This document shows positions 25,711 through 35,506 of a DNA stretch of 64,000 bases, piece after piece. Under the pieces are notes generated by a model, which saw only the letters and a list, made by a program, of their open reading frames with translations, was not told the DNA's origin and ran no database searches. A program made the translations under genes and the position numbers. This DNA is from Prosthecobacter sp. (lineage in GTDB: Bacteria > Verrucomicrobiota > Verrucomicrobiia > Verrucomicrobiales > Verrucomicrobiaceae). The stretch spans positions 930,001-994,000 of the forward strand of contig NZ_JAXMIH010000006.1 of assembly GCF_034366625.1 (NCBI RefSeq). Direction: 5' to 3'. Within the stretch, counting starts at the first letter, position 1, and each line of letters opens with the position of its first letter.

Positions 25711-26321
25711 AAACCGCCACCTTCCATGCTTCTGTGGTGGCTGCGATGGCCATCGCCCTCCTCGCCTCCTGCGGCAAATCGCCCGAGGCCGCGAAGCCGG
25801 CTGCTCCCGAAGCTCCCAAAGCCGCCGGGGTGTCCGAAACGAAGCTTGATGCCGCTATTGCCGATGCTTTGAATGCTCCGGCACCCGTCCCGGCCAGTGC
25901 CAGCGATCTCGAAAACGAGGCGAAGGCCATCCTGGCCAAATACCCCGGCAAAACCGCGCAGGATTTGCTCAACGTGCCTGAGGTGAACCAGAAACTTCGC
26001 AACGCGCTCGCGAAACTCTCGCAGGACAAACCGTTGCTGGCGCGTATCAATTCCAGTGTCGATCTCGCTGCGCAGATCAAAGGCCTCGAAGGCTCTGCCA
26101 AGCTCGATCTCGACATGACCAAGTACGATCAGGCCCGCACCACGCGCATGCTGCAGGCCGTGATCTCCGAAGATCCGAAGCAGATCGTCAGCTTCCTCGT
26201 CGGCGAGATCGGCGAGGCCGCCCCGGACATCAGCTTCGGCGGCCTTGACCGCGCTCCGAACGGCGTCTCCATCGTCCCCAATCCGGCCGCTGCGCCTGCC
26301 AAACCCGACCTTCCCGACTGA
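25707..26321 (+). CDS. Predicted lipoprotein of unknown function
   Basis: A 204-aa protein with a lipoprotein signal: hydrophobic stretch FHASVVAAMAIALLASC with the lipobox LASC, followed by an Ala/Pro/Lys-rich linker (GKSPEAAKPAAPEAPKAAG). The mature part is helical (LENEAKAILAKYPGKTAQDLLNVPEVNQKLRNALAKLSQDK, INSSVDLAAQIKGLEGSAKLDLD) with a C-terminal Pro-rich tail. Membrane-anchored on the periplasmic side by inference. Coupled by a four-base overlap to the preceding gene. Confidence 0.8.
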   Translation: MKTATFHASVVAAMAIALLASCGKSPEAAKPAAPEAPKAAGVSETKLDAAIADALNAPAPVPASASDLENEAKAILAKYPGKTAQDLLNVPEVNQKLRNALAKLSQDKPLLARINSSVDLAAQIKGLEGSAKLDLDMTKYDQARTTRMLQAVISEDPKQIVSFLVGEIGEAAPDISFGGLDRAPNGVSIVPNPAAAPAKPDLPD

Positions 26322-26336
26322 ACCCACCCAATTTCC

Positions 26337-26380
26337 GCCCGGCCAGCCGACACACCAACCCGTGTGACAGCAGGCCGGGC
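26337..26380 (+). promoter_or_regulatory. Two-tier stem-loop in the groES upstream region
   Basis: GCCCGGCC (26337-26344) pairs with GGCCGGGC (26373-26380); inside, CACAC pairs with GTGTG. The structure lies 56 bases before the groES ATG. It has no U-run, so it is more likely a leader structure or processing site than a terminator; a heat-responsive leader is one possibility. Confidence 0.5.
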
Positions 26381-26436
26381 AGACAACCCGAAACCAAACC
26401 AGAACCGCAACCCTCAAAGCACAAACCAGACCAACT

Positions 26437-26733
26437 ATGGCTACCTCCATCACCCCGCTCGGACGTCGCGTCCTCGTGAAGCGCTCCAACAGCGAAGAAA
26501 AGACCGCCGGCGGCATCTTCCTCCCCGACACCGCCAAAGAAAAACCGCAGGAAGCTGAAGTGCTCGCACTCGGCACCGGCAAAGACGACGAAGGCAAAGA
26601 CGTGTCCACCCTCTTCACCGTGAAGAAGGGCGACAAAGTCCTCATCTCCAAATACGGCGGCACGGAAGTGAAGCTCAATGGCGACGATGTCCTCATCATC
26701 AACGAAACCGACATCCTCGGCATCATCTCCTAA
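26437..26733 (+). CDS. groES: Co-chaperonin GroES
   Basis: A 98-aa Hsp10, the lid of the GroEL folding chamber. Family landmarks: [12 protein letters not shown] at the start, the mobile loop region [60 protein letters not shown] at the end. It lies 40 bases before groEL in the conserved order. No CIRCE operator precedes it. Confidence 0.98.
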   Translation: MATSITPLGRRVLVKRSNSEEKTAGGIFLPDTAKEKPQEAEVLALGTGKDDEGKDVSTLFTVKKGDKVLISKYGGTEVKLNGDDVLIINETDILGIIS

Positions 26734-26767
26734 TTCATCCCCCCTCACCCCCTAACTCATCCCTTAA

Positions 26768-28396
<1,629 letters not shown>

Positions 28397-28454
28397 GACG
28401 TTTGACCGCGATGTGACCCAACCCTCATCGCGAATCAAAACCCAAAACCTCCAC

Positions 28455-28486
28455 GCGGCCCGGAAGCAATTCCGGGCCGCTTTTTT
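28455..28486 (+). terminator. Intrinsic terminator of the groESL operon
   Basis: GCGGCCCGGAA, loop GCAA (a GNRA tetraloop), TTCCGGGCCGC, then TTTTTT. An 11-bp perfect stem with a U-run, 59 bases after the groEL stop. Confidence 0.95.
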
Positions 28487-28554
28487 GTGCCCTTGGAACG
28501 CGATGAGGACGAATGAAGCCAAGATCATCGCCCCAGCATCGTTCTCATCGGCCC

Positions 28555-29919
28555 ATGAGCCGCCGCACTGTCCTTTTCCTCCTCGCGTTCGCGAGTTTTG
28601 CCATCGCCGCCGACAAACCAAACATCATCTTCATTCTCAGCGACGATCTCGCGCAGGGTGATCTCGGCTGCTACGGGCAAAAGCTGATCCAGACACCGAA
28701 TCTCGACCGCATGGCAAAGGAAGGCACGCGTTACCTCCAGGCGTATTGCGGTACGAGTGTGTGCGCGCCCTCTCGTTCATCACTGATGACCGGCTTGCAC
28801 AGCGGCCACTGCCCGATCCGTGCCAATCGTGAAATCCAGCCGGAAGGCCAGAAGCCGCTGCCTGCGGGCACGATCACGGTGGCGAAGATCCTGAAGGATG
28901 CCGGTTACGCGACGGCCTGCTGCGGCAAGTGGGGCATGGGCATGTTCGACACGAGCGGAAGCCCGCTGAAGCTCGGGTTCGATCACTTCTTCGGCTACAA
29001 CTGCCAACGCCACGCGCACAGCTATTTCCCAAGCTTTCTCTACAACGACGATCGGCGCTTTGAGCTGCCCGGCAACACTGGCAAAGGCATCGGCAAGACT
29101 TACGCGCAGAGTTTGATCGCCGATGAGACGCTGAAATTTGTCCGCGCGAACAAGGACAGGCCGTTCTTCCTCTACTACGCCATCACGCTGCCACACGGCA
29201 ACCACGAGATCGACGACCTCGGCATTTACGCAAAGGAGAACTGGACACTCACCCAGAAATCCTACGCAGCGCAGGTCACACGCCTCGACAGCGATGTCGG
29301 ACGGCTGCTCGCGCTGCTCAAAGAACTCAAGCTCGACGAAAACACGCTCGTCATGCTCTCCGGCGACAACGGTTCCTCCTTCGATCCAAAATCCGAGGTC
29401 GGCAGCCTGTTTGATCAAGCCTCCAACGGCCTGCGTGGTTTCAAACGCGGCCTCTATGAGGGTGCGTTGCGCCAGGCGGCGCTGGCACGCTGGCCGGGCA
29501 AGGTCCCTGCGGGCCGGGTGAGCGACGAACCCTGGGCCTTCTGGGATTTCCTGCCCACTGCCGCCGAACTCGCCGGTACGCCGATTCCTGCCGAATGCAA
29601 AACGGACGGCCTCTCACTGGTTTCCTTCCTCAAAGGCGGCCCCGCGCCCAAACGTGATCACTTTTACTGGGAACTGCACGAAGGCGCCTCGCTTCAGGCC
29701 GTGCGCTTTGACCACTGGAAAGCCGTCCGCCAAGGCCCTGAGAAGCCCATCGAACTCTACGACCTCCAAACCGATGCCGCAGAGTCCAACGACCTCGCCA
29801 AGACCAAACCCGATCTCGTCGTCAAAGCGGAGGCTCTCATGCAGTCTTCCCGCACCCCCGATCCAGACTGGCCGCTGGTCCAGAAGAGGCCAGGGAAGGG
29901 GAAGAAAAAGGCGAAGTGA
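28555..29919 (+). CDS. Secreted arylsulfatase-family hydrolase
   Basis: A 454-aa sulfatase with signal peptide [20 protein letters not shown]. Metal residues in [17 protein letters not shown]; formylglycine motif C70-A-P-S-R in [26 protein letters not shown]; and MLSGDNGSS for the second metal-site region. The C-terminus is Lys-rich ([10 protein letters not shown]). Substrate not predictable. The start at 28555 is preferred to 28513 because it begins the signal peptide. It follows the groESL terminator, so it has its own transcript. Confidence 0.93.
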   Translation: MSRRTVLFLLAFASFAIAADKPNIIFILSDDLAQGDLGCYGQKLIQTPNLDRMAKEGTRYLQAYCGTSVCAPSRSSLMTGLHSGHCPIRANREIQPEGQKPLPAGTITVAKILKDAGYATACCGKWGMGMFDTSGSPLKLGFDHFFGYNCQRHAHSYFPSFLYNDDRRFELPGNTGKGIGKTYAQSLIADETLKFVRANKDRPFFLYYAITLPHGNHEIDDLGIYAKENWTLTQKSYAAQVTRLDSDVGRLLALLKELKLDENTLVMLSGDNGSSFDPKSEVGSLFDQASNGLRGFKRGLYEGALRQAALARWPGKVPAGRVSDEPWAFWDFLPTAAELAGTPIPAECKTDGLSLVSFLKGGPAPKRDHFYWELHEGASLQAVRFDHWKAVRQGPEKPIELYDLQTDAAESNDLAKTKPDLVVKAEALMQSSRTPDPDWPLVQKRPGKGKKKAK

Positions 29920-30059
29920 AGCTCGAATCAGGACTTTGGCTGCGGTTTGGGTCTGTCTTGAAATTTGAACGGACTTATTCTGGAAATTTTGAAATAACAT
30001 GGCCTTGAGAGTGAAGAAGGCTTGATTATTTATGGAATTTTTAATAGATTTGGCCTCGC

Positions 30060-30497
30060 ATGAGTTCCCGCCCTCTCACCGCCGCCCTGCCTTCCTCCAG
30101 TTTGCCTGCCCGCTCTGGAGATCAGTTCGCTCATGAACTGGCGGCACTCGTGGACGACATCCAACGCACGCGCGATTGGTTCAACACCCAACTCGACACC
30201 CAGCTCGCCAGCCTGCACCAGCTTCGCACGGCCATGCAGGAGTCCAAGCAGCCGGTCTTCAGCCCATCCATGGCGACCTTGTTCGAAGCACCGCGCCCCG
30301 TGACGCCTCCCCCAGATCCAGAACCACCACCCCCGGCAGCGAACAGCATCCGCACCGTGCATCAGGCGATCATCCTGCCACCCACCTTGACGACCACGCT
30401 CGATCCGCAGCTCGAACAGGCCACGCTGCACGAGCTGAACAATGCTTTGGCACGGGCGTTTTCAGAGATCTCCTCCCGCGGCGGCATGCTGGGCTGA
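30060..30497 (+). CDS. Hypothetical protein with coiled-coil and Pro-rich linker
   Basis: A 145-aa soluble protein. Ser/Pro-rich start, a helical segment (FAHELAALVDDIQRTRDWFNTQLDTQLASLHQLRTAMQ) that could form a coiled coil, a proline-rich linker (PPPDPEPPPPAA), and a C-terminal helix (LEQATLHELNNALARAFSEISSRG). No family recognised. The 140 bases before it are unusually AT-rich, consistent with a promoter region. Confidence 0.6.
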   Translation: MSSRPLTAALPSSSLPARSGDQFAHELAALVDDIQRTRDWFNTQLDTQLASLHQLRTAMQESKQPVFSPSMATLFEAPRPVTPPPDPEPPPPAANSIRTVHQAIILPPTLTTTLDPQLEQATLHELNNALARAFSEISSRGGMLG

Positions 30498-30573
30498 CGT
30501 CGGCCGTGATCCGGCTGCGGCGAAGATTCTTCGGCAAGCTCCCAAGCATCGGTAACGTACATGAGCGCTCCTC

Positions 30574-32073
30574 ATGAACACCACCTCTGACCCTGCCTCC
30601 GCGTCACGTCGCGAATTTCTCAAAACCACCACGAAGACCGCCGCCGGTCTCTCCGTGCTTTCCGGCATCAGCATCCCGTATGTGCATGCCGCCGGCAGCG
30701 ATGAAATCCGCACCGCGTTGATCGGCTGCGGTGGTCGTGGCACCGGTGCGGCAAGCAATGCGATGGGCATTCAGGCGCGCATGACCCGCTTGGTCGCGAT
30801 GGCGGATGTCTCGGAGAACCGCCTGAAAGGCAGCTTTGAAGCGCTCAGCGCGAAGCACCCCGACCGCATGTCTGTCTCTGAAGACGCGAAGTTCATCGGC
30901 TTCGATGCGTACAAGAACGCCATCGACACGCTGCGCAAAGGCGACGTGGCCATCTTCACCACGCCCGTGGCCTTCCGCTGGGTGCATTTCAAATACGCCA
31001 TCGAGAAAGGCGTGAACATCTTCATGGAAAAGCCGATCTGCACCGACGGCCCCACCGCACGCCGTTTGCTCGCTTTGAATGAAGAGGCCAAAAAGAAAAA
31101 CCTCAAAGTCGGCGTCGGCCTGATGTGCCGTCACTGCCGCGTACGTGGCGAACTCTTCAACCGCATCCAGGACGGTGAGATCGGCAAGCTGCTGCTTATG
31201 CGCGCCTACCGCATGCAAGGCCCTGTGGGCTCCGCCTTCACGCTCCCGCGTGATCCGAACGTCGATAAGAACGAACTCGCCTGGCAGATTCAGCGCTTCC
31301 ACAGCTTCCTTTGGGCCAGCGGAGGTGGCTTCAGCGACTTCAACATCCACAACATCGACGAAGCCTGCTGGATGAAAAACGACTGGCCCGTCGAGGTCCA
31401 GGCCAGCGGCGGCCGCACCGACCGTGGTGATTACATCGATCAAAACTTCGACCACTACAGTTGCGAATACACCTTCAAGGACGGCGCGAAACTCTTCCTC
31501 GAAGGCCGCACTGCCATCGGCACGCACAACCAGTTCGCCACCCAGGTGCATGGCACCAAGGGCAGTGCCATCGTCTCCACCGCCGGCCATTTCCCGTCGA
31601 AAGCGATGACCTTCAACAGCCAGAACATGCAGCGTGCGAACATCATCTGGCGCGGCAAGCAGCCCGAGCCGAACCCGTATGACCTCGAGTGGCAGGATCT
31701 CGTGGAGGCGATCATCAAAGACAAGCCCTACAACGAAGTCGAGCGCGGCATCAAATCCAGCGTCACCACCGCCATGGGCCGTGCCGCCGCGCACACTGGC
31801 CAGGTCGTCCGTTACGACGACTACATCAACAGCGCCTTCGAGTTCGCCCCCGGCGTCGATCAACTCACCCTCGACGGCCCCCCTCCCATCATCGCTGACG
31901 CCAAAGGCAAATACCCCGTCCCGCAGCCCGGCATCCTCAAGGATCGCGAATACGCCATGGAACCGCAGGCCAATCCCTTCCCGCTCATTCCCATGGCTCC
32001 GCCCCCGGTGACTGAACCTCTCACTCCGCCCGAACGGCCCAAGGCGGCGGCGAAGAAGAAGGCCAAGGCTTGA
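30574..32073 (+). CDS. Tat-exported Gfo/Idh/MocA-family oxidoreductase
   Basis: A 499-aa protein. A twin-arginine signal is clear (SRREFLKTTTKTAAGLSVLSGI). The Rossmann domain starts IRTALIGCGGRGTGAASNAMG and contains the family motif EKPICTDGP, followed by VGLMCRHCRVRGELFNRIQDGEIG. Family members oxidise or reduce sugars and related compounds with NAD(P). The C-terminus is Pro-rich and Lys/Ala-rich (PPPVTEPLTPPERPKAAAKKKAKA). Exported family members with Tat signals are frequent in PVC bacteria, where they are thought to take part in carbohydrate breakdown. Followed by a strong terminator. Confidence 0.93.
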   Translation: MNTTSDPASASRREFLKTTTKTAAGLSVLSGISIPYVHAAGSDEIRTALIGCGGRGTGAASNAMGIQARMTRLVAMADVSENRLKGSFEALSAKHPDRMSVSEDAKFIGFDAYKNAIDTLRKGDVAIFTTPVAFRWVHFKYAIEKGVNIFMEKPICTDGPTARRLLALNEEAKKKNLKVGVGLMCRHCRVRGELFNRIQDGEIGKLLLMRAYRMQGPVGSAFTLPRDPNVDKNELAWQIQRFHSFLWASGGGFSDFNIHNIDEACWMKNDWPVEVQASGGRTDRGDYIDQNFDHYSCEYTFKDGAKLFLEGRTAIGTHNQFATQVHGTKGSAIVSTAGHFPSKAMTFNSQNMQRANIIWRGKQPEPNPYDLEWQDLVEAIIKDKPYNEVERGIKSSVTTAMGRAAAHTGQVVRYDDYINSAFEFAPGVDQLTLDGPPPIIADAKGKYPVPQPGILKDREYAMEPQANPFPLIPMAPPPVTEPLTPPERPKAAAKKKAKA

Positions 32074-32112
32074 GGATACCAGCAAGATCTCGCAGTCCCT
32101 CATCACTCACCC

Positions 32113-32145
32113 AACCGCTGCCTGGCTCCAGGCAGCGGTTTTTTT
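32113..32145 (+). terminator. Intrinsic terminator of the Gfo/Idh gene
   Basis: AACCGCTGCCTG, loop GCTC, CAGGCAGCGG, then TTTTTTT. A 10-bp perfect stem extended by A-U pairs. The 170 bases from here to the next gene hold nothing I recognise. Confidence 0.93.
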
Positions 32146-32317
32146 GAGTAGCCAAGCCTCCCTTGAGGAAACACTGAGCGTCCATTTACAAGTTGGAGCC
32201 TGACGCTGGTTGGAACTAGACTCTGAGACCGGCCCGCACAACTGCACCGTCGCTAAATCCTTGATCATCAGGGTCTGTTTTGAATTTCCATCGGGGGCAG
32301 AATGAAACTCAGTTTAC

Positions 32318-32935
32318 ATGTGTGGAAACACTTCGGCGGTAGCCTCCCGCATGAAAGTTGACTCGCTTGTTTCCACTGTGCCAAAGACGTTGGAAAACAC
32401 TTCCGAGGCCCAGTGTGTGCGACAAATGTACAGCCGCAGGCATTGGCTGAATCTCAGCCTCTGGGGGGTCTTGGGTACCGTCAGCGGCGGCCTGGAATAC
32501 TACCGCGAGCAACCGCCCGCCATCGTGCCGCTCTACTTCAACGGTTTGCACGCCTACGCCCACTTCACGCATCCGCCGATCGTTCATTCCATCGTCGCTC
32601 TCGCCAATCAACTGGTGGACAAGCCCTACAAATGGGGCGGCGGTCACCGCGTCTTGTTTGATGACGGCTTTGACTGCTCGGGGTCCATCTCGCATGTGCT
32701 CTACCGCGCCAGATTGTTAGATCGTCCGCTCACTTCCTCGACCTTCGCGAATTATGCGCTGCCGGGGCCTGGACGTTATGTGACCGTGTACGCCAATCCA
32801 GGCCGCCATGTCTTCATGGAGGTCTGCGGTCTGCGCTTCGACACCACCGGCTCTCGTGTCGGTGAAGGTCCGCGCTGGCGCATCCCCAGCCGCCACAAGG
32901 ACGGCTTTTACGTGCGCCATCCCGTCTATCTCTAG
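32318..32935 (+). CDS. NlpC/P60-like cysteine peptidase
   Basis: A 205-aa protein. The NlpC/P60 catalytic start is present: KPYKWGGGHRVLFDDGFDCSGSISHVL, with nucleophile Cys120 and the preceding GG. The His is likely in NPGRHVFMEVCGLRFDTTG. Such enzymes cut peptide cross-links of peptidoglycan. A hydrophobic segment near residues 43-55 (NLSLWGVLGTVSGG) could be a signal or anchor if translation starts at the Met of MYSRRHWLN (32429); the ATG at 32318 gives a longer N-terminus without obvious function. It ends convergently against the next gene, overlapping its stop by four bases. Confidence 0.75.
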   Translation: MCGNTSAVASRMKVDSLVSTVPKTLENTSEAQCVRQMYSRRHWLNLSLWGVLGTVSGGLEYYREQPPAIVPLYFNGLHAYAHFTHPPIVHSIVALANQLVDKPYKWGGGHRVLFDDGFDCSGSISHVLYRARLLDRPLTSSTFANYALPGPGRYVTVYANPGRHVFMEVCGLRFDTTGSRVGEGPRWRIPSRHKDGFYVRHPVYL

Positions 32936-33474
32936 TGGCCGTGCAAAAGCGCCAGCGCCGCCTCACGATGCGGATGCGCGGCCAGCTCCTTCCGCAGCGC
33001 CAGCAGCCTCACGAACAGTTCCTCGCCAAGTCGCTCGCGCAGTTGCGCATGCAGGGTTTCATCCAGCGCCTGATGCCGCACCGCCTGCTGCCACGGTGCC
33101 GTGAAGATCCGGTGGATCGCGTGATGCAGGTTCCCTGCCTTCAAAGCTTCCCACTCGCCGCCGTCCAGCCAGATGCCTCCGGTGCGCGAGCGGTCCACGC
33201 GAAACGGCTGTCCATGTCCCACGCGATACCGCATCATCACCGTGCCGGATTCCGGGCAGAGCTTCACGGTGTCGTCGAATTCGCTCACCGGCGTGTTGTC
33301 CATCGCTTCCACGTCCTCATGTTCCACCTCCGCCGCGGGCTGCGTGCCATGCCAGCGCCAGTAGTTCTCCGCCGGAATCCAATGCCCGCCGGTTTCAGGA
33401 CAGCGAAACGCGATCAAGCCGCGCTCCAGTTCAACACGTTCCAGACCTTTGTGACTGCCCAGGGGACTTTGCAT
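32932..33474 (-). CDS. zf-TFIIB-like domain protein with degenerate Cys ligands
   Basis: A 180-aa soluble protein. The middle (KLCPESGTVMMRYRVGHGQPFRVDRSRTGGIWLDGGEWEAL) matches the zf-TFIIB domain of bacteria, in which two CxxC pairs bind zinc, but here the ligands are largely replaced: CPES and VDRSRTGG where CPxC and CxxCGG are expected. The N-terminal RCPETGGHWI repeats the pattern. The C-terminal half is helical (LDETLHAQLRERLGEELFVRLLALRKELAAHP). Function unknown; zinc binding looks lost. Confidence 0.7.
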   Translation of the reverse strand: MQSPLGSHKGLERVELERGLIAFRCPETGGHWIPAENYWRWHGTQPAAEVEHEDVEAMDNTPVSEFDDTVKLCPESGTVMMRYRVGHGQPFRVDRSRTGGIWLDGGEWEALKAGNLHHAIHRIFTAPWQQAVRHQALDETLHAQLRERLGEELFVRLLALRKELAAHPHREAALALLHGH

Positions 33475-33597
33475 GATGGATGAAGAAAGGGTTGGGGACG
33501 ATCATCCGTGCAGCCGTGATTTTGTCAGCCTCTTTCCGGGTTTTGTCAGATTCACCGGCATCGACAACTCCATTGCGCCGCACATCCTTCCGCCATC

Positions 33598-33963
33598 ATG
33601 GCAGCTCGTGGAAAATCCATCGCCTTTGCCCGCATCCGTGCGGAAGTCATTCGTCTCGTCGCGTTGATTCCGCCGGGAAAATTCACCACCTACGGCAGCA
33701 TCGCCATCCACATGAACGTCATCGCCCGTCACGTGGCCACCGTGCTGCGCCGGCTTAGCGACGAAGAATCCGCCACGCTCCCCTGGCACCGCGTCGTCTC
33801 CGCCGACGCACGGATCAGTCCGAACATGGACGCCGCGCTTTCGCGCAAACAACGCCGCCTCCTGAAAGCCGAAGGTCTGCGCATCGACAAGGATGGCTGC
33901 ATCCAAGATGCGGATGCGCATTTCCATCACGTCGGCGTGCGGCGGAACATCCGCTGGGGGTGA
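33598..33963 (+). CDS. Alkyltransferase-like (ATL) DNA-lesion recognition protein
   Basis: A 121-aa protein of the MGMT/Ada C-terminal fold. The helix-turn-helix and Arg finger region (IPPGKFTTYGSIAIHMNVIARHVATVLRRL) are present, and the active-site motif PCHRV of methyltransferases is replaced by PWHRVV, with Trp63 in the Cys position. That substitution defines ATL proteins, which bind O6-alkylguanine and hand it to nucleotide excision repair instead of repairing it directly. Length fits the family (about 100-120 aa). It is followed by the convergent GYD gene. Confidence 0.87.
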   Translation: MAARGKSIAFARIRAEVIRLVALIPPGKFTTYGSIAIHMNVIARHVATVLRRLSDEESATLPWHRVVSADARISPNMDAALSRKQRRLLKAEGLRIDKDGCIQDADAHFHHVGVRRNIRWG

Positions 33964-33985
33964 AGATGCGCCGCCTCCGGCTTTC

Positions 33986-34285
33986 TCACATCTTCGGTGC
34001 TTTTTCCACCACCGCCGCAAACTCTGCCGCATCGAAGGCCCGCATCGTGGAGGTGTGAACGTTGCCCAACGCGGACAACGCCATCATCAGGCCGGTGGCG
34101 GCCACGTCGTCCTTCGCTTGAAACATGATCACGCCGTCATGAGCCCCCAGCGTCCACAGCAGGTGCTGGATCTTGCAGCCGGCTTTCTTCGCCGCCGCCT
34201 TGAAAGCTCCCGCTCGGTGTGGTGACTCGTGGATGTTCTGCAGACCCTGTTGGGTAAAATTCAAAAGAGCGACGTAGGTGGACAT
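33986..34285 (-). CDS. GYD-domain protein
   Basis: A 99-aa protein: MSTYVALLNFTQQGLQNIHESPHRAGAFKAAAKKAGCKIQHLLWTLGAHDGVIMFQAKDD. The layout (Thr-x-Gln-Gly-x3-Ile, then a GAHDGV core where the family has G-x-YD) matches GYD-domain proteins of ferredoxin-like fold, whose role is unknown. Start at 34285 is the first ATG and begins the conserved domain; the longer TTG frame to 34387 adds unrelated residues. Confidence 0.8.
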   Translation of the reverse strand: MSTYVALLNFTQQGLQNIHESPHRAGAFKAAAKKAGCKIQHLLWTLGAHDGVIMFQAKDDVAATGLMMALSALGNVHTSTMRAFDAAEFAAVVEKAPKM

Positions 34286-34483
34286 GACGTGATGGGTTGG
34301 ATGTTCACCCAACACAACGATCTCCCGGCCCTCCAGACTGCGCCCGCATGGCGAAGCACTGCTCCCTTCTTGCCTGGGTTGTTGCAACGCCGTTTCGGCG
34401 GTCGGAGGCGGAAGAACATGGGAAGACCTCCAGATCCACGCTCAAGATAAGGGAAAAGCCCCTTGTTGATTTGTAATCAAAGT

Positions 34484-34512
34484 TTGATATAGCGTAAGAA
34501 GCGGCTTGTTAT
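34484..34512 (+). promoter_or_regulatory. Sigma-70-type promoter
   Basis: TTGATA (34484-34489), 17 bases, TGTTAT (34507-34512), in an AT-rich patch before the gene at 34562. The remaining 200 bases back to the GYD gene hold no recognisable feature. Confidence 0.45.
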
Positions 34513-34561
34513 TTGCTTACTCTCGATAAGACTCTTTTGTGTTCCACCCGAGAATCTCTTC

Positions 34562-34849
34562 ATGAACACCCACCCAACTCCCGCGCAGACTCATCCGGTG
34601 GCTTCGCGCCCTGCGGACGGCTCCAGTCTGCTTGCGAGAGTTTTGGGCATGCCGCAGAAGCCGCCACACTTTCGCCAGGCTGCGGTCACCAGCCATGAAC
34701 TGGTGCAGAAAGACCATCAAAAAGAGATCGATCGCATTGCCAAGGCCTCGGGGGACGACCTGTCCGGCGATTACATCAGCTACGTCATGCTGCCGTTAGC
34801 CGCGCTCGTGTGCGTGATGATCGCTCTGCGCAAAGTTTTGGCCCCTTGA
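34562..34849 (+). CDS. Small tail-anchored membrane protein, unknown
   Basis: A 95-aa protein. The first 65 residues are polar (including GSSLLARVLGMPQKPPHFRQAAVTSHELVQKDHQKEIDRIAK); the C-terminus is one hydrophobic helix YVMLPLAALVCVMIAL followed by RKVLAP. This suggests a C-terminally anchored protein. No family recognised. It lies 51 bases before the flavin-reductase-like gene and may share its promoter. Confidence 0.62.
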   Translation: MNTHPTPAQTHPVASRPADGSSLLARVLGMPQKPPHFRQAAVTSHELVQKDHQKEIDRIAKASGDDLSGDYISYVMLPLAALVCVMIALRKVLAP

Positions 34850-34900
34850 TTCCCGCAGGCTTCAGGTGGCAGATTGCGTGGAGAATGAGAGAGTCGCGGC

Positions 34901-35464
34901 ATGAAGGGACTCACTCAAAAGCAAGTCCTGCCACTGGCGCAGGTGTATGGCGTGCTGGAACCCGGGCCCGTGGTGCTGGTCACCACCGCCCGTGCAGGCC
35001 GCGCCAATATCATGACGCTGACCTGGCACACGATGATGGAGTTTGAGCCCCCGCTCGTCGGCTGCGTCATCAGCGCGCAAAATGACAGCTTCGACCTTCT
35101 GCGTGAAACCGGCGAATGCGTCCTCAACGTCCCCACCGTCGAACTGATCGAGCAGGTCGTCGGCTGTGGCAACACCACCGGGCGGAAGGTGAACAAGTTC
35201 CGCCGCTTCGGCCTCACGCCCATGCCTGCCTCCAAGGTTCAGGCTCCACTCATCGCCGAATGTTATGCCAATCTGGAATGCCGCGTCGTCGAGCGCCGCT
35301 TGGTGACGAAGTACAACTTCTTCGTCCTGGAAGTCGTCCAGGCCTGGATCGATCCCCGCCAGAAACGCCCGAAGACCCTGCATCATCAGGGCGAAGGCAT
35401 CTTCCAAGTCACCGGCCGCCGCCTCAAGCGCCCCTCGCCCAAAACATCGCTCCTCGCGGAGTGA
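34901..35464 (+). CDS. Flavin reductase-like FMN-binding domain protein
   Basis: A 187-aa protein of the flavin reductase/DIM6-NTAB fold: GPVVLVTTARAGRANIMTLTWHTMMEFEPPLVGCVISAQNDSFDLLRETGECVLNVPT, the typical FMN-binding core, then NKFRRFGLTPMPASKVQAPLIAECYANLECRV. Relatives reduce FMN or use bound flavin for oxidoreduction; no specific substrate can be assigned. Start ATG at 34901 is 15 bases from the beginning of the conserved fold. Confidence 0.88.
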   Translation: MKGLTQKQVLPLAQVYGVLEPGPVVLVTTARAGRANIMTLTWHTMMEFEPPLVGCVISAQNDSFDLLRETGECVLNVPTVELIEQVVGCGNTTGRKVNKFRRFGLTPMPASKVQAPLIAECYANLECRVVERRLVTKYNFFVLEVVQAWIDPRQKRPKTLHHQGEGIFQVTGRRLKRPSPKTSLLAE

Positions 35465-35506
35465 GCCGTTCTCCAAGTGCCGCCACAAATCCGTTGAGCT
35501 AGAAAG

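Noticed and set aside
30604-32106. A 500-codon open frame on the minus strand
   Set aside because: Antisense shadow of the Tat-exported Gfo/Idh gene, which carries NAD-binding and signal motifs.
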